Shown here in pieces: positions 7,869 through 8,478 of a stretch of DNA of 8,478 nt. The notes beneath the pieces are model-generated. The model was not told the DNA's origin. It was given only the letters and a program-made list of their open reading frames with translations, and searched no databases. Position numbers and translations under genes: made by a program. Numbering within the stretch: the stretch's first letter is position 1; every line of letters begins with the position of its first letter. Origin of the DNA: DASVDK01 sp036562265 [NCBI: Thermodesulfobacteriota bacterium] (GTDB lineage Bacteria; DASVDK01); assembly GCA_036562265.1 (NCBI GenBank), contig DATCKS010000052.1, positions 1 to 8,478 of the forward strand. The letters run 5' to 3'.

Positions 7869-7904
7869 GACGCCGGCGCCGCGCGCCGCCCACGCACCGG
7901 CGTC
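7869..7904. repeat. Inverted repeat, 8-bp stem with 20-base loop
   Basis: GACGCCGG at 7869-7876 pairs perfectly with CCGGCGTC at 7897-7904. It lies 47 bases after the binding-protein stop and just ahead of the first twin-hairpin copy. In RNA it could protect the 3' end of the binding-protein message from exonucleases. It has no T tract, so intrinsic termination is not supported. Confidence 0.5.
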
Positions 7905-7914
7905 ACCGCGCTCG

Positions 7915-7945
7915 GGCCTTCGGCCGGGCCCCGCTTCGCGGGGCG
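7915..7945. repeat. Twin-hairpin REP-like repeat, copy 1
   Basis: This 31-base unit is identical to 7999-8029, 84 bases downstream. It contains two hairpins in a row, both with a TTC loop: GGCC-TTC-GGCC (7915-7925) and GCCCCGC-TTC-GCGGGGC (7928-7944). Two adjacent G/C palindromes in an intergenic gap resemble repetitive extragenic palindromic (REP/BIME) elements. Confidence 0.75.
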
Positions 7946-7966
7946 AGGATCGGCCCCCGTCCTCGC
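7943..7966. repeat. Inverted repeat between the twin-hairpin copies
   Basis: GCGAGGA at 7943-7949 pairs with TCCTCGC at 7960-7966 across a 10-base loop. It shares its first two bases with the last bases of the copy 1 hairpin, so the two stems compete at their edges. Confidence 0.45.
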
Positions 7967-7987
7967 GTGCCGCCTACGGACCGCACT

Positions 7988-8001
7988 GCCGGCGCGCCGG
8001 C
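7988..8001. repeat. 14-base perfect palindrome
   Basis: GCCGGCGCGCCGGC reads the same on both strands. It abuts and partly overlaps the first hairpin of repeat copy 2. It could be part of a larger repeat boundary, or a chance product of very high local GC content. Confidence 0.45.
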
Positions 8002-8029
8002 CTTCGGCCGGGCCCCGCTTCGCGGGGCG
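7997..8029. repeat. Twin-hairpin REP-like repeat, copy 2
   Basis: Bases 7999-8029 are identical to copy 1. In this copy the first hairpin is longer, CCGGCC-TTC-GGCCGG (7997-8011), followed by GCCCCGC-TTC-GCGGGGC (8012-8028). A fragment, CCCCGCTT, appears once more at 8033-8040, suggesting a degenerate remnant of a third half-unit just before the permease ribosome site. Confidence 0.75.
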
Positions 8030-8040
8030 CGTCCCCGCTT

Positions 8041-8045
8041 AGGTG
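8041..8045 (+). promoter_or_regulatory. Ribosome binding site of second DppB-like permease
   Basis: AGGTG lies eight bases before the GTG at 8054, directly after the repeat cluster. It is a moderate Shine-Dalgarno match at good spacing, and supports the GTG start. Confidence 0.5.
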
Positions 8046-8053
8046 CCAGCGGC

Positions 8054-8478
8054 GTGAGGTACGCGGTCCGACGGATCGGCACGGCGGTCCTCACGCTCCT
8101 CGTCGCCTCGGTCTTCGTGTTCGGGGCGCTCCTCCTCGTCCCGGGCGACGCCGCGCAGGCGATCCTCGGCATGGAGGCATCGCCCGAGGCGCTGGCGGCG
8201 GTGCGCGAGCGGCTCGGCCTCGACCGGCCGCCGCTCGCCCGCTACGCGACGTGGGTCGGCCGCGCGCTCCGCGGGGACCTCGGCGTCTCGATCCGCTACG
8301 ACCGCCCGGTCGCCTCGCTCGTGGCCTCGAGCCTCGGCGTGACCCTCCCCCTGGTCGGCCTCTCCGCCGCCCTCGCGCTCGTGATCGCGCTGCCGGTCGG
8401 CGCGCTGGCGGCGATGCGGCGCGGGTCGGCGCTCGACACGCCGGTCGTGGCGCTGTCGCAGGTCGGCCTCGCCGTGCC
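8054..8478 (+). CDS. Second ABC transporter permease, DppB/OppB/GsiC type (partial, cut by window end)
   Basis: The first 141 codons of a DppB-like inner-membrane permease are visible; family members are usually 300-340 residues, so the C-terminal half, including the EAA loop, is outside the window. The start reads (V)RYAVRRIGTAVLTLLVASVF, then the first helix to about residue 29 and the family motif LLVPGDAAQAILG. The periplasmic segment RERLGLDRPPLARYATWVG and GDLGVSIRYDRPV follow, then a second helix from about residue 95. The arrangement parallels the permease at 1669, but the sequence differs clearly, so it belongs to a second importer rather than being a recent duplicate. The GTG start at 8054 is supported by the position of the first helix and an AGGTG ribosome site. 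It most likely works with the binding protein at 6319, with its partner permease and ATPases further right. Confidence 0.93.
   Translation, partial: MRYAVRRIGTAVLTLLVASVFVFGALLLVPGDAAQAILGMEASPEALAAVRERLGLDRPPLARYATWVGRALRGDLGVSIRYDRPVASLVASSLGVTLPLVGLSAALALVIALPVGALAAMRRGSALDTPVVALSQVGLAV

Larger units (their letters stand above)
7822..8053. other. Non-coding gap rich in inverted repeats
   Basis: This 232-base gap separates the second binding protein from the next permease, in an operon whose other junctions are overlapping or only a few bases long. No credible gene is present: the GTG frame from 7830 to 8042 has no ribosome binding site and is an arginine/alanine/proline-rich translation of the repeats. 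The gap holds a long stem-loop (7869-7904), two copies of a twin-hairpin repeat, a third stem between them and a 14-base palindrome. No T tract follows any stem, so none is a standard intrinsic terminator. Confidence 0.7.

Noticed and set aside
7915-8029. CRISPR array
   Set aside because: Only two copies, the units are themselves twin hairpins of nearly pure G/C, and there is no series of similar spacers or any cas gene.
7912-8040. Intrinsic (Rho-independent) terminators formed by the G/C hairpins
   Set aside because: The stems are strong, but no T tract follows any of them on either strand.
7830-8042. Small GTG-started frame in the gap, with a 10-residue peptide repeated twice
   Set aside because: The peptide repeat only reflects the 84-base spacing of the DNA repeats (28 codons, in frame by chance). 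There is no ribosome binding site and no recognisable fold or motif.

Overview
The window is a high-GC (about 70% by eye), tightly packed, single-strand stretch of bacterial DNA. All confident genes lie on the + strand. They encode oligopeptide/dipeptide-type (PepT/Dpp/Opp/Gsi family) ABC importer parts plus one M20 metallopeptidase. Both solute-binding proteins have ordinary Sec signal peptides with Ala-X-Ala cleavage sites and no lipobox cysteine. This points to a Gram-negative (diderm) organism with a true periplasm. High-GC Alphaproteobacteria and Rokubacteria-like soil lineages are reasonable guesses, but nothing here fixes the taxon.

Layout: 1-95 is a leader with a strong ribosome binding site and perhaps the last codons of an upstream gene. 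96-5032 is a complete importer cassette: binding protein, DppB-like permease, DppC-like permease, and one ATPase polypeptide that fuses the DppD-like and DppF-like halves. 5072-6322 (or from TTG 5036) is an M20 peptidase/deacylase. 6319-7821 is a second, different family-5 binding protein. 7822-8053 is a non-coding gap dense in inverted repeats, including two identical 31-bp copies of a twin-hairpin element. At 8054 a second DppB-like permease begins and runs off the window, so a second importer cassette almost certainly continues to the right.

How the genes fit together: the first binding protein captures a peptide-like or other small solute in the periplasm. The two permeases form the channel and the fused ATPase powers uptake. 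The M20 enzyme probably hydrolyses the imported compound in the cytoplasm (peptide, N-acyl or carbamoyl bond). Stop/start overlaps (ATGA, GTGA, ATGA) at three junctions imply translational coupling. The second binding protein overlaps the peptidase gene but probably serves the second permease set downstream, so the peptidase sits between two importer cassettes.

Most of the window is ordinary transporter DNA. The points most worth a second look are the twin-hairpin repeats between the second binding protein and its permease, and a candidate internal promoter whose predicted start point falls on the ATG of the peptidase gene, which would make a leaderless message. I see no clear evidence of a wholly new system.
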